A stretch of DNA of 64,000 nt from Calothrix parasitica NIES-267 (GCF_002368095.1 NZ_AP018227.1:417634-481633), one strand, 5' to 3'. Positions 27,219 to 37,504 are shown, numbered from the stretch's first letter. Notes: a model not told the origin generated them from the sequence alone. Numbers and translations: made by a program.

Positions 27219-28367
27219 TTAATACTTGAGTTGAGAAACTAATTCATGTGCAAGCGATACAGCTTGCCAAAGCAGTGCTGGTTCTTCTTCGAGCTTCGCA
27301 GCTACTCCAACATGTTCTACATTCACCTCCTTTGGTTCTAATTGTTCCAAAACTGGTAAGAGCAATTTTCGAGCGTAACTACCATAAGCTACACCAGCAA
27401 TGGATTTACTGGAACTTGAACGTGATGTGTCACAGACAAGACTATTTTCTCTCATCTTTACACTTGTTTGCGTTGTTAATTCCTTCAACAATCCCATTGC
27501 CTTTGATTTCGGCACGGTGTAACTATTTGTACCACCAGCCAACTGCACATATCCTGGTAAATTTGCTCTTAATACTTTGGAACCCAATTTTACAGTAGCT
27601 AATGTAGTGCCCGAACCAATGTCACCGCTCATTGACCTGCCGTCGGTTTGCCATATATTCACGCAGTGAAGCGGGGAGATTACATCGTACAAACTATGTA
27701 GATAATCAATCACCCCTTTGCCATCCGGACAACTGATGGCTACTAACTTCAAATGTTCGGCGTAAGGCGAGATTGTCTGCCACAATCGCTTAAACTCTGC
27801 CAAATGCCCAACAGTTGTATGAATTTCTACAGCATCCACTCCAGATTTCAGTATCAAAGGTGCGATTGCTCCATTATCTGTTTCATAAGATACCGTCTCT
27901 ATCTTATCATACGGACATACTGGAAGGCAACGACCGCAGCCATAACACTTTTCGGACAAAACGCCTGCATTGTTGTTTTTTATACTATTAAACGTAATAG
28001 CTTGTGCGGGACAGATACGCTCGCATGGTCGAGAACATTCAGGTGGACATTGAGTAGAATCAAATTCTGCTTTACGGAAATGGGGGTCTTGACCATCGTT
28101 TAAGCTAACCATCAATAAAGGTCTTCCTTGATAGAGAAAGCCTCGTTTGCGAGCAGCAGCAGCAAGAATTTCAGCAGCTTCTAGTCCCGCTTGGGCTGCA
28201 ACAATTACAGCCGGGTCGGCAGCTACATCTATGCAGTCAGCCCCAGATAGCGTATAAGCTAATGTTAAACTTCTAACCGCAGGCAGATGTTGGAAGCTGG
28301 CTCCACAAATCAGCTTGAACCAGCGACCTTCTTTTAGCGATAGTAGGGGGTTAAACAAATCAGTCAC
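27219..28367 (-). CDS. ldpA: light-dependent period protein LdpA
   Basis: Iron-sulfur protein that relays redox or light state to the circadian clock; in Synechococcus, loss makes the period light-insensitive. A 382-residue protein with a GTG start. Two cluster motifs are visible in the middle: CPPECSRPCERICP and CYGCGRCLPVCP (about residues 110-150), a bacterial ferredoxin-like 2[4Fe-4S] arrangement. A hybrid kinase gene ends 50 bases upstream and the ycf45-type gene starts 8 bases downstream, all on the same strand. Confidence 0.9.
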   Translation of the reverse strand: MTDLFNPLLSLKEGRWFKLICGASFQHLPAVRSLTLAYTLSGADCIDVAADPAVIVAAQAGLEAAEILAAAARKRGFLYQGRPLLMVSLNDGQDPHFRKAEFDSTQCPPECSRPCERICPAQAITFNSIKNNNAGVLSEKCYGCGRCLPVCPYDKIETVSYETDNGAIAPLILKSGVDAVEIHTTVGHLAEFKRLWQTISPYAEHLKLVAISCPDGKGVIDYLHSLYDVISPLHCVNIWQTDGRSMSGDIGSGTTLATVKLGSKVLRANLPGYVQLAGGTNSYTVPKSKAMGLLKELTTQTSVKMRENSLVCDTSRSSSSKSIAGVAYGSYARKLLLPVLEQLEPKEVNVEHVGVAAKLEEEPALLWQAVSLAHELVSQLKY

Positions 28368-28417
28368 ACTTCTATTATGCTACGTGACAGAAAAAATAGA
28401 TGAGCTAAATGCTCAAT

Positions 28418-29743
28418 TTAATGTTTTTCTTGTTTAGCGAGATTTTGTTGGGTTGGAAGTTCAACAATAAATTCTGTTGCTTCTCCTGGAGAAGAATTAC
28501 AAGTAAGTTTACCCGAATGCTTTTGCACTATGATTTGATAGCAAATAGATAATCCAAGTCCGCGACCTTTTCCCACAGGTTTTGTGGTAAAGAAAGGGTC
28601 GAATATGCATCTACGAATTTTTTCTGGTATTCCTATTCCATTATCTGCTATCGAGATTCTTACAATGCTTCCGCACTCCATAAGCTGCGTGCGAATAGAA
28701 ATAGTATGAGTCTGATTAAAATCCCCTGCTTTATTTTTCGCTTGAAAATTCTCTGCTTCTTCGTTTAAAGCATCAACAGCATTATTCAGTAAATGCATAA
28801 ACACCTGATTAAGTTCGCTAGGAAAACATGTTATGTGGGGTAAATCATCGTATTCTTTAATAATTTCAATTCCATCGCGATAATTAGTTTTTCTAAATCG
28901 GTGCTGTAACATTAACAAAGTACTTTCTATACCTTGATGAATATTAACTCGCTTGTAAGAAGCCTCATCATGTCGAGAGAAGTTTTGTAATGCAACTACA
29001 ATTGAACGGATACGCTCTGCTCCTCTATGCATTGCATCCATTAGCAATTCCGAATCATTAATTAAAAAATCTAGGTCAATTTCTTCTTTTATTTTTGTTA
29101 TCTTCTCGTTTGGATGTGGATATTCCTGCTGATAAGTTTCAACTAAATTAACTAAATTTTTTAAATATTCGTTAACATACTCCAAATTGCCGTAGATAAA
29201 ACTAACTGGATTATTTACTTCATGAGCAATACCTGCTACCAAATGTCCTAAAGCAACCATTTTCTCATTTTGGATTTGCTGCACTTGGGCTGCTTGCAAA
29301 TTGTCTAAAGTTTCCTGCAATAAAGTATTTTTTTTATTAAGTGTAATCTGTAAAGAACGTAAATTAATTTGATTTTCTATTCTTGATATTACTTCTGCTG
29401 CATAAAAAGGTTTACTTATATAGTCCGAACCCCCTACATCAAAAGCCCTAACTTTATCAACTACATCATCAAGTGCGCTGATAAATATTACTGGAACTCC
29501 GCTAGTTTTTTCGTCAGCTTTTAGTTTTTGACAAACTTCATAGCCATCCATTTCTGGCATATTTATATCAAGTAAAATTAAATCTGGCAAAATAATCTTA
29601 CAGGCATTTAAGGCTATTTTACCGTTTAAAGCTTTGCGAACTTCATAACCTCTTGTTGTTAGCATTGCCGATAAAAGCCGCAAGTTATCTGGAGTATCGT
29701 CTACTACTAATATATTGGACTTATAACTTTTATTAGAATACAT
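28418..29743 (-). CDS. response regulator-histidine kinase hybrid
   Basis: A 441-residue cytosolic protein with no membrane segment. REC domain (about 10-125) with phospho-acceptor Asp59 (LILLDINMPEMDG) and SKPF lysine; coiled coil; HisKA-like helix with His174 (GHLVAGIAHEVNNPVSF); HATPase domain with N box (LNQVFMHLLNNAVDAL), G1 (DNGIGIP) and GRGLGLSICYQI. This REC-HK order is common in cyanobacterial phytochrome-like and polysaccharide pathways. It precedes ldpA by 50 bases. Confidence 0.9.
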   Translation of the reverse strand: MYSNKSYKSNILVVDDTPDNLRLLSAMLTTRGYEVRKALNGKIALNACKIILPDLILLDINMPEMDGYEVCQKLKADEKTSGVPVIFISALDDVVDKVRAFDVGGSDYISKPFYAAEVISRIENQINLRSLQITLNKKNTLLQETLDNLQAAQVQQIQNEKMVALGHLVAGIAHEVNNPVSFIYGNLEYVNEYLKNLVNLVETYQQEYPHPNEKITKIKEEIDLDFLINDSELLMDAMHRGAERIRSIVVALQNFSRHDEASYKRVNIHQGIESTLLMLQHRFRKTNYRDGIEIIKEYDDLPHITCFPSELNQVFMHLLNNAVDALNEEAENFQAKNKAGDFNQTHTISIRTQLMECGSIVRISIADNGIGIPEKIRRCIFDPFFTTKPVGKGRGLGLSICYQIIVQKHSGKLTCNSSPGEATEFIVELPTQQNLAKQEKH

Positions 29744-30571
29744 TTCCTGCCTAAAAGAACGTACATTAAACCATTTTTTATCAATATAATTGATTGCGAA
29801 TTAAAATTAAGAAATTAAAAATAAGCTGCTACGGTGAGTTATTCTAGTTGATTTAGAAATGAAATAATAAGCATTTTTTGAATCATTTAATTGCTTTTAT
29901 ATAGATTGATTTTCTACGATTACTTGATTGGGCTTAGCAGTATCTAATTTAATGAATTTTTCTTTACTGAGAAAATACAGGCGGAGAATATCACAAAGGT
30001 AATACTAATAAACAGTCTTCTTATGAAGCTTACTTGTCTTTTCATAATTAGTTTCACAGCCATGATAAAAAATATATATAGCATTCCTAAATCATTTGTG
30101 AGATTTGATAAACCCGGTTTTTTGGAAAAACCGGGTTTATGACACCTATCTTTCTCACGACTCATATAGAATTGCTATATAAGTATAAAAATCACGAATT
30201 AAATGCATTTGCTACTAATATAAATTATTTTTTTAATAAAAAATTCATATGATTAATGTACCAAATATATAGTAATTAATTATTTCTAATAGTGTAAATA
30301 GCTATTAAATATGAATATTTTAAAAGACTGCAATATTTCCAATTATTATATTGATTAAATTTCATTAAGCCACTTGTCCTGCTTTACCTTATAGTTTACA
30401 GTCAATCTATTTTTATAAACCAAATAGCCAAATCTAGCATATTGACTATAAAAAATAATAATTCTATATTACTCTTTTTAAGAGTATCTTAGATAACAAT
30501 GTTGAACTTTAGAGACAGTTATTTAATATCATAGTGGAGACTAACCAGCTTTATACTTCCCATAAGACTAT
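29744..30571. other. 828-base gap with a 15-base-stem hairpin
   Basis: No gene. A frame at 29944-30165 (minus) is rejected because it contains the hairpin. At 30108-30140, ATAAACCCGGTTTTT pairs perfectly with AAAAACCGGGTTTAT around a TGG loop; the CCCGG core matches the repeat at 7008-7076. It might terminate transcription from the GGDEF-EAL gene but lies more than 430 bases beyond its stop. Confidence 0.5.
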
Positions 30572-32428
30572 TTACCACTGAGGTGATGTAAGCATCAAAT
30601 CTAACATTAGCTGTGCTTCCATTGGTCTAGAAAATAAATTTCCTTGAGCAAAATTACATTTTAAGTCTCTAATTTGCGATAACTGCTCAGAAGTTTCTAC
30701 ACCTTCAGCAATTGCTCTCATTCCCATCGAATGAGCTATACCAATCATTGCTGGAACCAAGCCCATATTTTCACGGTTGTTCCGCATTAAATTCAAAAAT
30801 GATTTATCAATCTTAAGAGTATTCAAAGGAAAACTATGTAAATAACTTAAAGAAGAATACCCCGTACCAAAGTCATCCATACTTAGTCTAATATTTCTTT
30901 CTCTGAGTTCTTGAAGAGTTGTTTTCATATCTACACTGTCTTCCATAATTACACTTTCTGTAATTTCTAGTTCCAGAAAAGCAGGATTTACTTTAGTTTC
31001 ATAAATAATTTGGTCAATTTGAGCAATAAAGTTTGTTTGCAAAAATAATTTTGCACTTAAGTTAACACTAATGTACAAAGGTTTTGGAACTGCTGGATGA
31101 TTTTGCCAAATGCATAGTTGATTGCAAGCTGATTTTAAAACCCAGGTATCAATTGCATGAATTAAACCTGTTTCTTCAGCCATAGAAATAAATTCTGTCG
31201 GCAAAATTAAACCTTTGGTAGGATGTTGCCAACGAACAAGTGCTTCAAGTCCAATAATTGAACCTGAATTTAGAGATATTATGGGCTGATAGTAAACAGT
31301 TAATTCTTGCTTGTTTATTGCTCTTCTCAGGTCATTTTCTAGCTCTAAAATTTGAATGGCTTCCCTATGCATTTCGGGGTCAAAAATATGGAATCTTCCT
31401 CTTCCTAATGCTTTCGCACCATACATAGCTGTATCAGCATCTCTAAGCAAGTACTCAGGCTTATCGTAATTAACACTACCCCAATTTATGCCTATACTTA
31501 CATTAACAAATACTTGATTTCTAGATACATTAAAATGCTGACTTAGAGAATTTAGAATACGTTCTGCAATCGTAGTTACCATTTCAAGATTTGAAATGTT
31601 CTCCAAAAGAATACCAAATTCATCGCCACCCAATCGTGCCAAAGTATCAAATGGTGTAATGGTTTCCTGCAAGCGTTTGGCTATCGCTACTAGTAATTCA
31701 TCTCCTACTAAATGTCCCAAAGAATCATTAATGATTTTGAAGCGATCGCAATCAAGAAAAAGTACAGCAAAGTGATAGTCAGATTCAAGTTTAGCTCGAT
31801 TCAGTGCTTGTTCTAATCGGTTGATAAAAAAGACTCTGTTAGGTAAACCAGTTAAAGCGTCGCGCAAAGCACTTTCAAGTAGTTTGCTTTGTAATTCTTG
31901 GCGAGAATTAACTTCTATTTTTAACTTTTCTAAGGTGTTTTCAAGTTCTAAGGTACGCTGCTTTACTCTTTCCTCAAGCTGATTATTTAGCTTTAATATT
32001 TCTAATTGGGCGTTTCTTAATTTTAGGTGATTTTGCACTCTTATTAAAACTTCTGCAAATTCAAACGGTTTTGTAATGTAATCTACTCCTCCGACCTGAA
32101 AAGCTCTGACTTTATCAAAAATATCGTCTAATGCGCTGATAAAAATAATTGGTATCTCAGCAGTTTTTTTATTAGCTTTAAAACGCTCGCAAACTTCATA
32201 TCCATCTATCTCCGGCATCATAATATCAAGTAATATTAAGTCCGGTAATTGAGTTTGGCAAGCAGTAAAAGCCATTTGCCAATTCAACGCTTTGCGAACT
32301 TTATATCCAACTCTAGTTAATATTGATGATAAAATACGCAGATTATCCGCTGTATCATCAATAATTAAAATATCTTGTTCATCAGAGTTTGATAAGTAAT
32401 TACCTGTATTTATTCTCATCGATTTCAT
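30572..32428 (-). CDS. REC-GGDEF-EAL cyclic di-GMP protein
   Basis: A 618-residue protein. REC (about 18-135) with phospho-Asp68; coiled coil (about 140-185); GGDEF domain (about 190-350) with intact G267-G268-D269-E270-F271 and LTGLPNR; EAL domain (about 365-610) with E395-A396-L397 (GLEALVRWQHP) and the later DDFGTGYSSL metal loop. Both catalytic motifs look functional, so it may make or break c-di-GMP depending on phosphorylation. No RxxD product-inhibition site precedes GGDEF (TPFD there). Confidence 0.92.
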   Translation of the reverse strand: MKSMRINTGNYLSNSDEQDILIIDDTADNLRILSSILTRVGYKVRKALNWQMAFTACQTQLPDLILLDIMMPEIDGYEVCERFKANKKTAEIPIIFISALDDIFDKVRAFQVGGVDYITKPFEFAEVLIRVQNHLKLRNAQLEILKLNNQLEERVKQRTLELENTLEKLKIEVNSRQELQSKLLESALRDALTGLPNRVFFINRLEQALNRAKLESDYHFAVLFLDCDRFKIINDSLGHLVGDELLVAIAKRLQETITPFDTLARLGGDEFGILLENISNLEMVTTIAERILNSLSQHFNVSRNQVFVNVSIGINWGSVNYDKPEYLLRDADTAMYGAKALGRGRFHIFDPEMHREAIQILELENDLRRAINKQELTVYYQPIISLNSGSIIGLEALVRWQHPTKGLILPTEFISMAEETGLIHAIDTWVLKSACNQLCIWQNHPAVPKPLYISVNLSAKLFLQTNFIAQIDQIIYETKVNPAFLELEITESVIMEDSVDMKTTLQELRERNIRLSMDDFGTGYSSLSYLHSFPLNTLKIDKSFLNLMRNNRENMGLVPAMIGIAHSMGMRAIAEGVETSEQLSQIRDLKCNFAQGNLFSRPMEAQLMLDLMLTSPQW

Positions 32429-33427
32429 AATTTACTCAAGCTATAATCAAAGGTTCAATTCCTGATTTTTAACCATCATTGACTTGTTACAATTTTGAAC
32501 CAGGAAATTCACCAATATCTGGCAATTACACGATTTTTTATATTTCTATAAGATGGCATCTCACTACAAAATTTATCATTCATGAGTTTTACTCTAAATA
32601 ACCTACATACTATTTATTACCAAAAAGCAAACTACTCTTAAAGCCTTAAAGGGAATGAATTTAAACACATCTGGTTTATCAGTATAGTTCGATACAGGGC
32701 ATACCGCTGTATACTCGTATCCAAACTTCTATCATCTATTATGTATATTAAACTACAAATAGCACCAAATTAATATTGTCCGTCTTACTTAAGATTTGTT
32801 AATAAATGCTGCGACCAAATAGTTATTTTATTTAAAAAGTTGAAACGAAATTTTGACCAATAACTTTTTATCGCTGATACTTCTTAAGTTTAATATCTAT
32901 ATTTTGAGATTAAAGAAAACTATCAATCCAGTTGAGAGCGGGATTTATTATGGGAATTTGAGACTCAAAAATCAAGCTAATAAGCTAAAGTAAAGCTTTG
33001 TATAAGTACCTAGGCAAAATTAATTGTGTATTTGTCATTGCGAGGGTCACTACGTGAAACGAAGCATTCACCCGAAGGGTGTGGCTCATCGCAAAACTTT
33101 GAGATTACTATCTCCCTTCGGGAGACGCTACGCTAACGCTATCGCTCGTAATGACACAAATAATTTTGCACACCCACTTAGCATAATTGCTGATAGGTCT
33201 TTTTTTGGCGTTTAATTACAGAAAAAATAAATACTAAATTTTTGTGATGGGAAAAATAGGATTTCTCTATGCAAATCTTTATAACAATTTTTTAAACACA
33301 ACAAATTACGGATTCTCCCAAATAGAAAACTAAAAAAGTCTTAATTTTTGATAAAAATAAAAATTAGCTGCCCTTACTGCAAAAAAAATGCGTAAACAAA
33401 GACAGCAATACATATTTATACAGTTAT
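32429..33427. other. ~1 kb gap with a composite repeat
   Basis: No gene. The only structured part is the element at 33034-33163. The rest is A/T-rich and holds no open frame of convincing composition. Confidence 0.45.
33034..33163. repeat. TTGTCATTGCGA element with nested repeat
   Basis: Bounded by TTGTCATTGCGA and its inverse TCGTAATGACA. The interior includes CGAAGGGTGTGGCT and CTTCGGGAGACGCTACGC repeats. It shares the TTGTCATTGCGA and CTCGTAATGAC parts with the MITE-like copies but lacks the AGGACTTACGC ends. Confidence 0.65.
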
Positions 33428-34105
33428 TTACTTAGATTCAATTTTATCTTGCGATGCTTCTTGGTTAGTGTAAAGCGGGTTTTTATCAATTCCTCCTACT
33501 TTGTTAAGAGGCCAAAAACGAAGCACAGCTTTACCGATAATGTTTTCACGAGGAACAACACCCCAGCAACGACTATCATAGCTACTACCACGGTTATCTC
33601 CTAAAACTAAATAAGAACCAGATGGAATAGTCTGGGCTTTAGATAGAAATGGCTGTGTAGCTGCTGAATTACAAACTTCAATCGATGTTTTTTGTAAACT
33701 GCCAAGGTAATTTTTTTCCTGTAGTGGCTCATCGTTTATATATACTTTGCCACCTCTAAGCTCTACCTTGTCTTCAGGTAAAGCAATTATCCGCTTGATA
33801 AAAGCATCTTGGAATTGCTCTCTTTGCAGCTCTTCGGTCGGAGAAAATACTACAATATCTCCCCTTTGAGGAATAGAAAATTTATAACTTAACTTATCAA
33901 CGATTATTTTGTCTGCCTTCCACTGATTTGGAGTACCGTGCAAAGTAGGTTCCATCGAGCCAGAAGGAATCCAACGAGCTTCAGCAACGAAAGTGCGAAT
34001 CGAAAGAGCAAGCACGATGCTTAATGCGATTGTTTTGCCTAATTCAAAAAACCAGGAATTGTCGGGTTGTTGGTGGTCGTGGCGGTCAGACACTGGATTT
34101 TGCAT
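33428..34105 (-). CDS. lepB: signal peptidase I
   Basis: Removes signal peptides from Sec and Tat substrates at the membrane. A 225-residue protein with one N-terminal helix (about 18-43), the catalytic Ser50 (RWIPSGSMEPTL) and the general-base Lys in FIKRIIALPEDKVEL. Also GDNRGSSYDSRCWGVVP. Length and motifs fit cyanobacterial type I peptidases. Divergent from pyrC. The start is the only in-frame ATG before the helix. Confidence 0.93.
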   Translation of the reverse strand: MQNPVSDRHDHQQPDNSWFFELGKTIALSIVLALSIRTFVAEARWIPSGSMEPTLHGTPNQWKADKIIVDKLSYKFSIPQRGDIVVFSPTEELQREQFQDAFIKRIIALPEDKVELRGGKVYINDEPLQEKNYLGSLQKTSIEVCNSAATQPFLSKAQTIPSGSYLVLGDNRGSSYDSRCWGVVPRENIIGKAVLRFWPLNKVGGIDKNPLYTNQEASQDKIESK

Positions 34106-34418
34106 GTAATTACTTAAGTGGAAACGGTTTAGTATGCTCCAAAAATAGACAAGAGTGCTAGGGAGACTTTATTTATTTATCTTAACTGTACAAATATGCT
34201 GTTAAGAGTTATGTTGTCATGTTGACGGGCACCCAGTGAAGATTTTTCCTCCTGAAAAATTTGAATGGGAATCCTTGACGCAGTTATTTGTAATTGAATT
34301 AAACATTACTTAGTTTTTAATAACATAAAGTGTCATTACTTTAAGCATTCCATAAGTTTAACTTCAATAAGGATAGCTGCATATCAAATTTACTGTTATT
34401 TAAGCCGGGTGTATATTC
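34106..34418. promoter_or_regulatory. divergent lepB/pyrC promoter region
   Basis: 313 bases between two divergent genes, so it must hold both promoters. No repeat of the window's families and no strong operator-like symmetry is seen. Confidence 0.4.
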
Positions 34419-35738
34419 ATGTCATCTCCTAGTTTACTAATCCGCCGTGCGAGAATTATTTTGCCCTCGGGTGAATTTATTGTTGGGGATGTGCTGACGC
34501 GCGATGGTCAAATTATAAAAGTCTCACCATCAGAGATAGAGGAAACAGTTACCCGTTCTATTGACGCTGATGGGTTAACTTTGTTGCCAGGAGTCATCGA
34601 CCCACAAGTACATTTTCGCGAACCGGGGCTAGAACACAAGGAAGATTTATTTACTGCTTCTTGTGCCTGTGCAAAGGGGGGAGTCACTTCATTTTTAGAA
34701 ATGCCTAACACGCGTCCTTTGACCATCACTCAAGAAACTTTGAATGACAAGTTACAGCGTGCTGCTAGTAAATGTCTAGTTAATTATGGCTTTTTTATTG
34801 GAGCAACTTCAGATAATTTGTCTGAATTATTACATGCTAACCCCACTTGTGGCATAAAGATTTTTATGGGGTCGATGCATGGACCTTTGTTAGTAGACCC
34901 TCAAGAAATCTTAGAATCAATATTTGCTAATGGAAATATTTTAATTGCTGTTCATGCTGAAGACCAGACTAGGTTAAGACAACGTAGAGAAGAATTTGCA
35001 AATATTCACGATGTCGCGATTCACTCCCAGATACAAGACTCGCAAACAGCATTGATAGCAACTCAACGGGCATTAAAACTTTCTAAAAAATATCGTCGCA
35101 GGCTACATATTCTACATATGTCAACAGCAGAGGAAGCAAATTTGATGCGCGAAGATAAACCAGATTGGGTGACCTGTGAAGTAACACCCCAACATCTACT
35201 CCTAAATACTAATGCTTATGAGGAAATAGGCAGTTTAGCCCAAATGAATCCTCCTTTGCGAGGATCTCACGATAATGAAGTACTTTGGCAAGCTTTGTTG
35301 GATGGAGTAATCGATTTTATAGCTACAGATCACGCACCTCATACCTTGGAAGAGAAAAAGCAGGATTATCCAAAAAGTCCTTCCGGAATGCCAGGAGTCG
35401 AAACTTCCTTACCTTTGATGTTAACTGCCGCAGCCCAAGGACGTTGTACTGTTGCTCAGGTTGTTAATTGGATGTCAACTGCTGTTGCTTGTGCTTATTC
35501 TATTCCTAACAAAGGAGCAATCGCTCCCGGTTATGATGCGGACTTGGTGCTTGTAGATTTGAACTCGCATAAAAAAGTGCAAAAAGAAACACTTGCAACT
35601 AAATGCGGTTGGAGTCCTTTTGAAGGATGGAATCTTACAGGATGGCCTGTAACAACCATTGTTGGTGGTGAAATTGCTTATCACCAAGGTGAGTTAAATA
35701 CCGAAACTAGGGGTAAAGCTTTAGTTTTTGAGCGTTAA
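34419..35738 (+). CDS. pyrC: dihydroorotase-like amidohydrolase (PyrC)
   Basis: Cyclises carbamoyl-aspartate to dihydroorotate in pyrimidine synthesis. A 439-residue class I family member: GVIDPQVHFREPGLEHKED, EMPNTRP, AVHAEDQ, LHILHMSTAEE, TDHAPHTLEEK and the late GAIAPGYDADLVLVD. The metal motif that is normally D-x-H-x-H is D61-P-Q63-V-H65, so the first His is Gln. As I recall, cyanobacterial homologues share this, but it leaves open whether this copy is fully active or regulatory. A hairpin terminator follows. Confidence 0.82.
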   Translation: MSSPSLLIRRARIILPSGEFIVGDVLTRDGQIIKVSPSEIEETVTRSIDADGLTLLPGVIDPQVHFREPGLEHKEDLFTASCACAKGGVTSFLEMPNTRPLTITQETLNDKLQRAASKCLVNYGFFIGATSDNLSELLHANPTCGIKIFMGSMHGPLLVDPQEILESIFANGNILIAVHAEDQTRLRQRREEFANIHDVAIHSQIQDSQTALIATQRALKLSKKYRRRLHILHMSTAEEANLMREDKPDWVTCEVTPQHLLLNTNAYEEIGSLAQMNPPLRGSHDNEVLWQALLDGVIDFIATDHAPHTLEEKKQDYPKSPSGMPGVETSLPLMLTAAAQGRCTVAQVVNWMSTAVACAYSIPNKGAIAPGYDADLVLVDLNSHKKVQKETLATKCGWSPFEGWNLTGWPVTTIVGGEIAYHQGELNTETRGKALVFER

Positions 35739-35773
35739 GACTTAAATACTATCTCAATTTTTTATCGCTAACG

Positions 35774-35804
35774 AAGCGCTTGTTTAAGTAACAAGCGCTT
35801 TATT
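35774..35804 (+). terminator. terminator after pyrC
   Basis: AAGCGCTTGTT pairs with AACAAGCGCTT (11-base stem, 5-base loop), followed by TATTTGT, 36 bases after the pyrC stop. Confidence 0.8.
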
Positions 35805-36622
35805 TGTCTGCAAATATTTATCGGAATGTTAAGCAAATATCTTTTGAAGGGCACTAATTAAAAAAAATTAAGTCATCTACAGGTACTAAGAGTATATTTC
35901 CGAGATAACAGAATTGGCGTTGGCAACAAATAGTCGTTATTTATACTAATATTTTTTTAATTTTCCATATTTACTTCTAAGTAAATCTTCTACTACTATT
36001 TGATTAACTCGTAATAATAAATATATATTTTAAGTATTTTCTGCATTTGACAAACTAAAAAAATGTGGATATCGCAATTGTTTAAAGTCTGCAAAACTAC
36101 TTACTTATAAAACGCTTATTTAATCTGATATTGATTTTTTTAGGCTCAGACACTAGCATTTTCCCTTACGAGCAATCACTCAGGCATATCAACGATAAAC
36201 GTGTCAAACTAAACACAATTTTATAGGAAATAGTTCTTAGAAATGACGTAAATATTATAAAAAAAGCAACTTTCACAAGTATTACCTCGGTAAAATACTG
36301 AAAAAATTTAGGTAATTAGATAATTTATCAGTAAATTGGGGTCTCAACCTCCCTTGTTAAGTTTGGCTTGGTTTGGCATGATACTTACTCAATTGTCTTA
36401 AGTAGTATAAAATCAATCTTTGAAAAAGCAATATGTCTTCCGATTTTGTAAACTCTTTAGCAGAGAATAAGGTAATTATAATTACAATGTGCTGTAATTT
36501 TTGTGATGAAAGAGGAAGTGGCAGATAAAACAGGTAATAAAGAGTTGTTGAAACTATTTGCCATCTTTATATCCGAATATCCGAGCGCTGCTGCCATTTG
36601 AAGGTAGTTAATATTAGCAATT
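35805..36622. other. ~820-base gap, nothing found
   Basis: A/T-rich sequence between the pyrC terminator and the tsaE stop. No reading frame, repeat family member or RNA-like structure could be supported. Confidence 0.4.
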
Positions 36623-37114
36623 TTATCCTTCGCTTAAAGTCAGAATTTTCTCATCAAGACTTAAATTAAATGGAATAATTTGTGCAGTACGTGCAGTGGA
36701 GTTAACCTCCTCAAGGTATTGACTCTCATTATCATTAGCTAAATGTATTGTGAGGTAGGCATCTGGTCTGTAAGGCAGGCGCTGCGCCCATTCGATAGCG
36801 ACTATTCCTGGCTCAACCTCTACACCTTCCCAGTAAGTATCGAGGTTTAACCCTACTATTTCCGCAGCTTCTAAACGATATAAATCCAAATGGTAAAGAG
36901 GTAGCCGTGCCCTATTGTATTCATTGATAATAGTGAAGGTAGGACTAACAATTGGTTCATCAATATCTAAACCTTTACCCAAGCCCTGTACTAAAGTTGT
37001 TTTACCCGCTCCTAAATCGCCTTCTAATAGAATTACAGTATTAGCTTTGAGCGTTTGACCCAGAATAATACCTAAGTTTCGAGTTGCAAGTGCGTCTTTA
37101 AGAAAGATTTTCAT
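36623..37114 (-). CDS. tsaE: tRNA t6A37 ATPase subunit TsaE
   Basis: P-loop ATPase that works with TsaB/TsaD to install threonylcarbamoyl on A37 of ANN-decoding tRNAs. A 163-residue protein with Walker A LEGDLGAGKTTLVQGLG (about 31-47), then PTFTIINEY, LYHLDLYRL and VAIEWAQRLP. Length and order are normal. The MITE copy 2 and a terminator lie upstream of the start. Confidence 0.93.
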   Translation of the reverse strand: MKIFLKDALATRNLGIILGQTLKANTVILLEGDLGAGKTTLVQGLGKGLDIDEPIVSPTFTIINEYNRARLPLYHLDLYRLEAAEIVGLNLDTYWEGVEVEPGIVAIEWAQRLPYRPDAYLTIHLANDNESQYLEEVNSTARTAQIIPFNLSLDEKILTLSEG

Positions 37115-37291
37115 CTTTTAGTTTTTATATGTTGATGGAAAAATTATTGTAATTTAAAAATTCATTTTCGTATTAGTTTTGACGGTTTGTAGAGACATAG
37201 CACTGCTCAGTCTCCTGACAATTGCGGGAAAACGAACCCTTCAGAATTTATGTAGCGCTATCAAGACGTGAGAATAAGCGGATTACAAGAA

Positions 37292-37324
37292 AAAACTACC
37301 CAAAAATAATTTTTGGGTAGTTTT
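37292..37324 (-). terminator. perfect 15-base-stem terminator between yvcK and tsaE
   Basis: AAAACTACCCAAAAA and TTTTTGGGTAGTTTT pair fully around TAA. On the minus strand this lies downstream of yvcK and upstream of tsaE, separating the two units. Confidence 0.85.
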
Positions 37325-37339
37325 CTATCTATCTATTTC

Positions 37340-37467
37340 AGGACTTACGCAAAGCAAAATTGTCATTGCGACCGAAACGGAGTGTAGGGAAGCAATCCCA
37401 AGGTTTCGAGAGATTACGTCGCTGTCGCTCGGCCCGGACGCAATTACGTTACTTTTGCGTAAGTCCT
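37340..37467. mobile_element. MITE-like element, copy 2
   Basis: A 128-base element with the same AGGACTTACGC...GCGTAAGTCCT ends and nearly the same interior as 22524-22650. It differs mainly by CCGAAACGGAGTG in place of CGGTCACTACGTG and GGCCCGGACGC near the right end. It lies downstream of yvcK. Confidence 0.85.
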
Positions 37468-37504
37468 ATATTTATTTAAAGAAACATTTTTTGTAAATTT
37501 GTCT

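Noticed and set aside
29944-30165. Minus-strand 73-codon frame
   Set aside because: Contains the CCCGG hairpin repeat and biased residues; no homology pattern.
33024-33215. Plus-strand 63-codon frame
   Set aside because: Lies wholly within the composite repeat.
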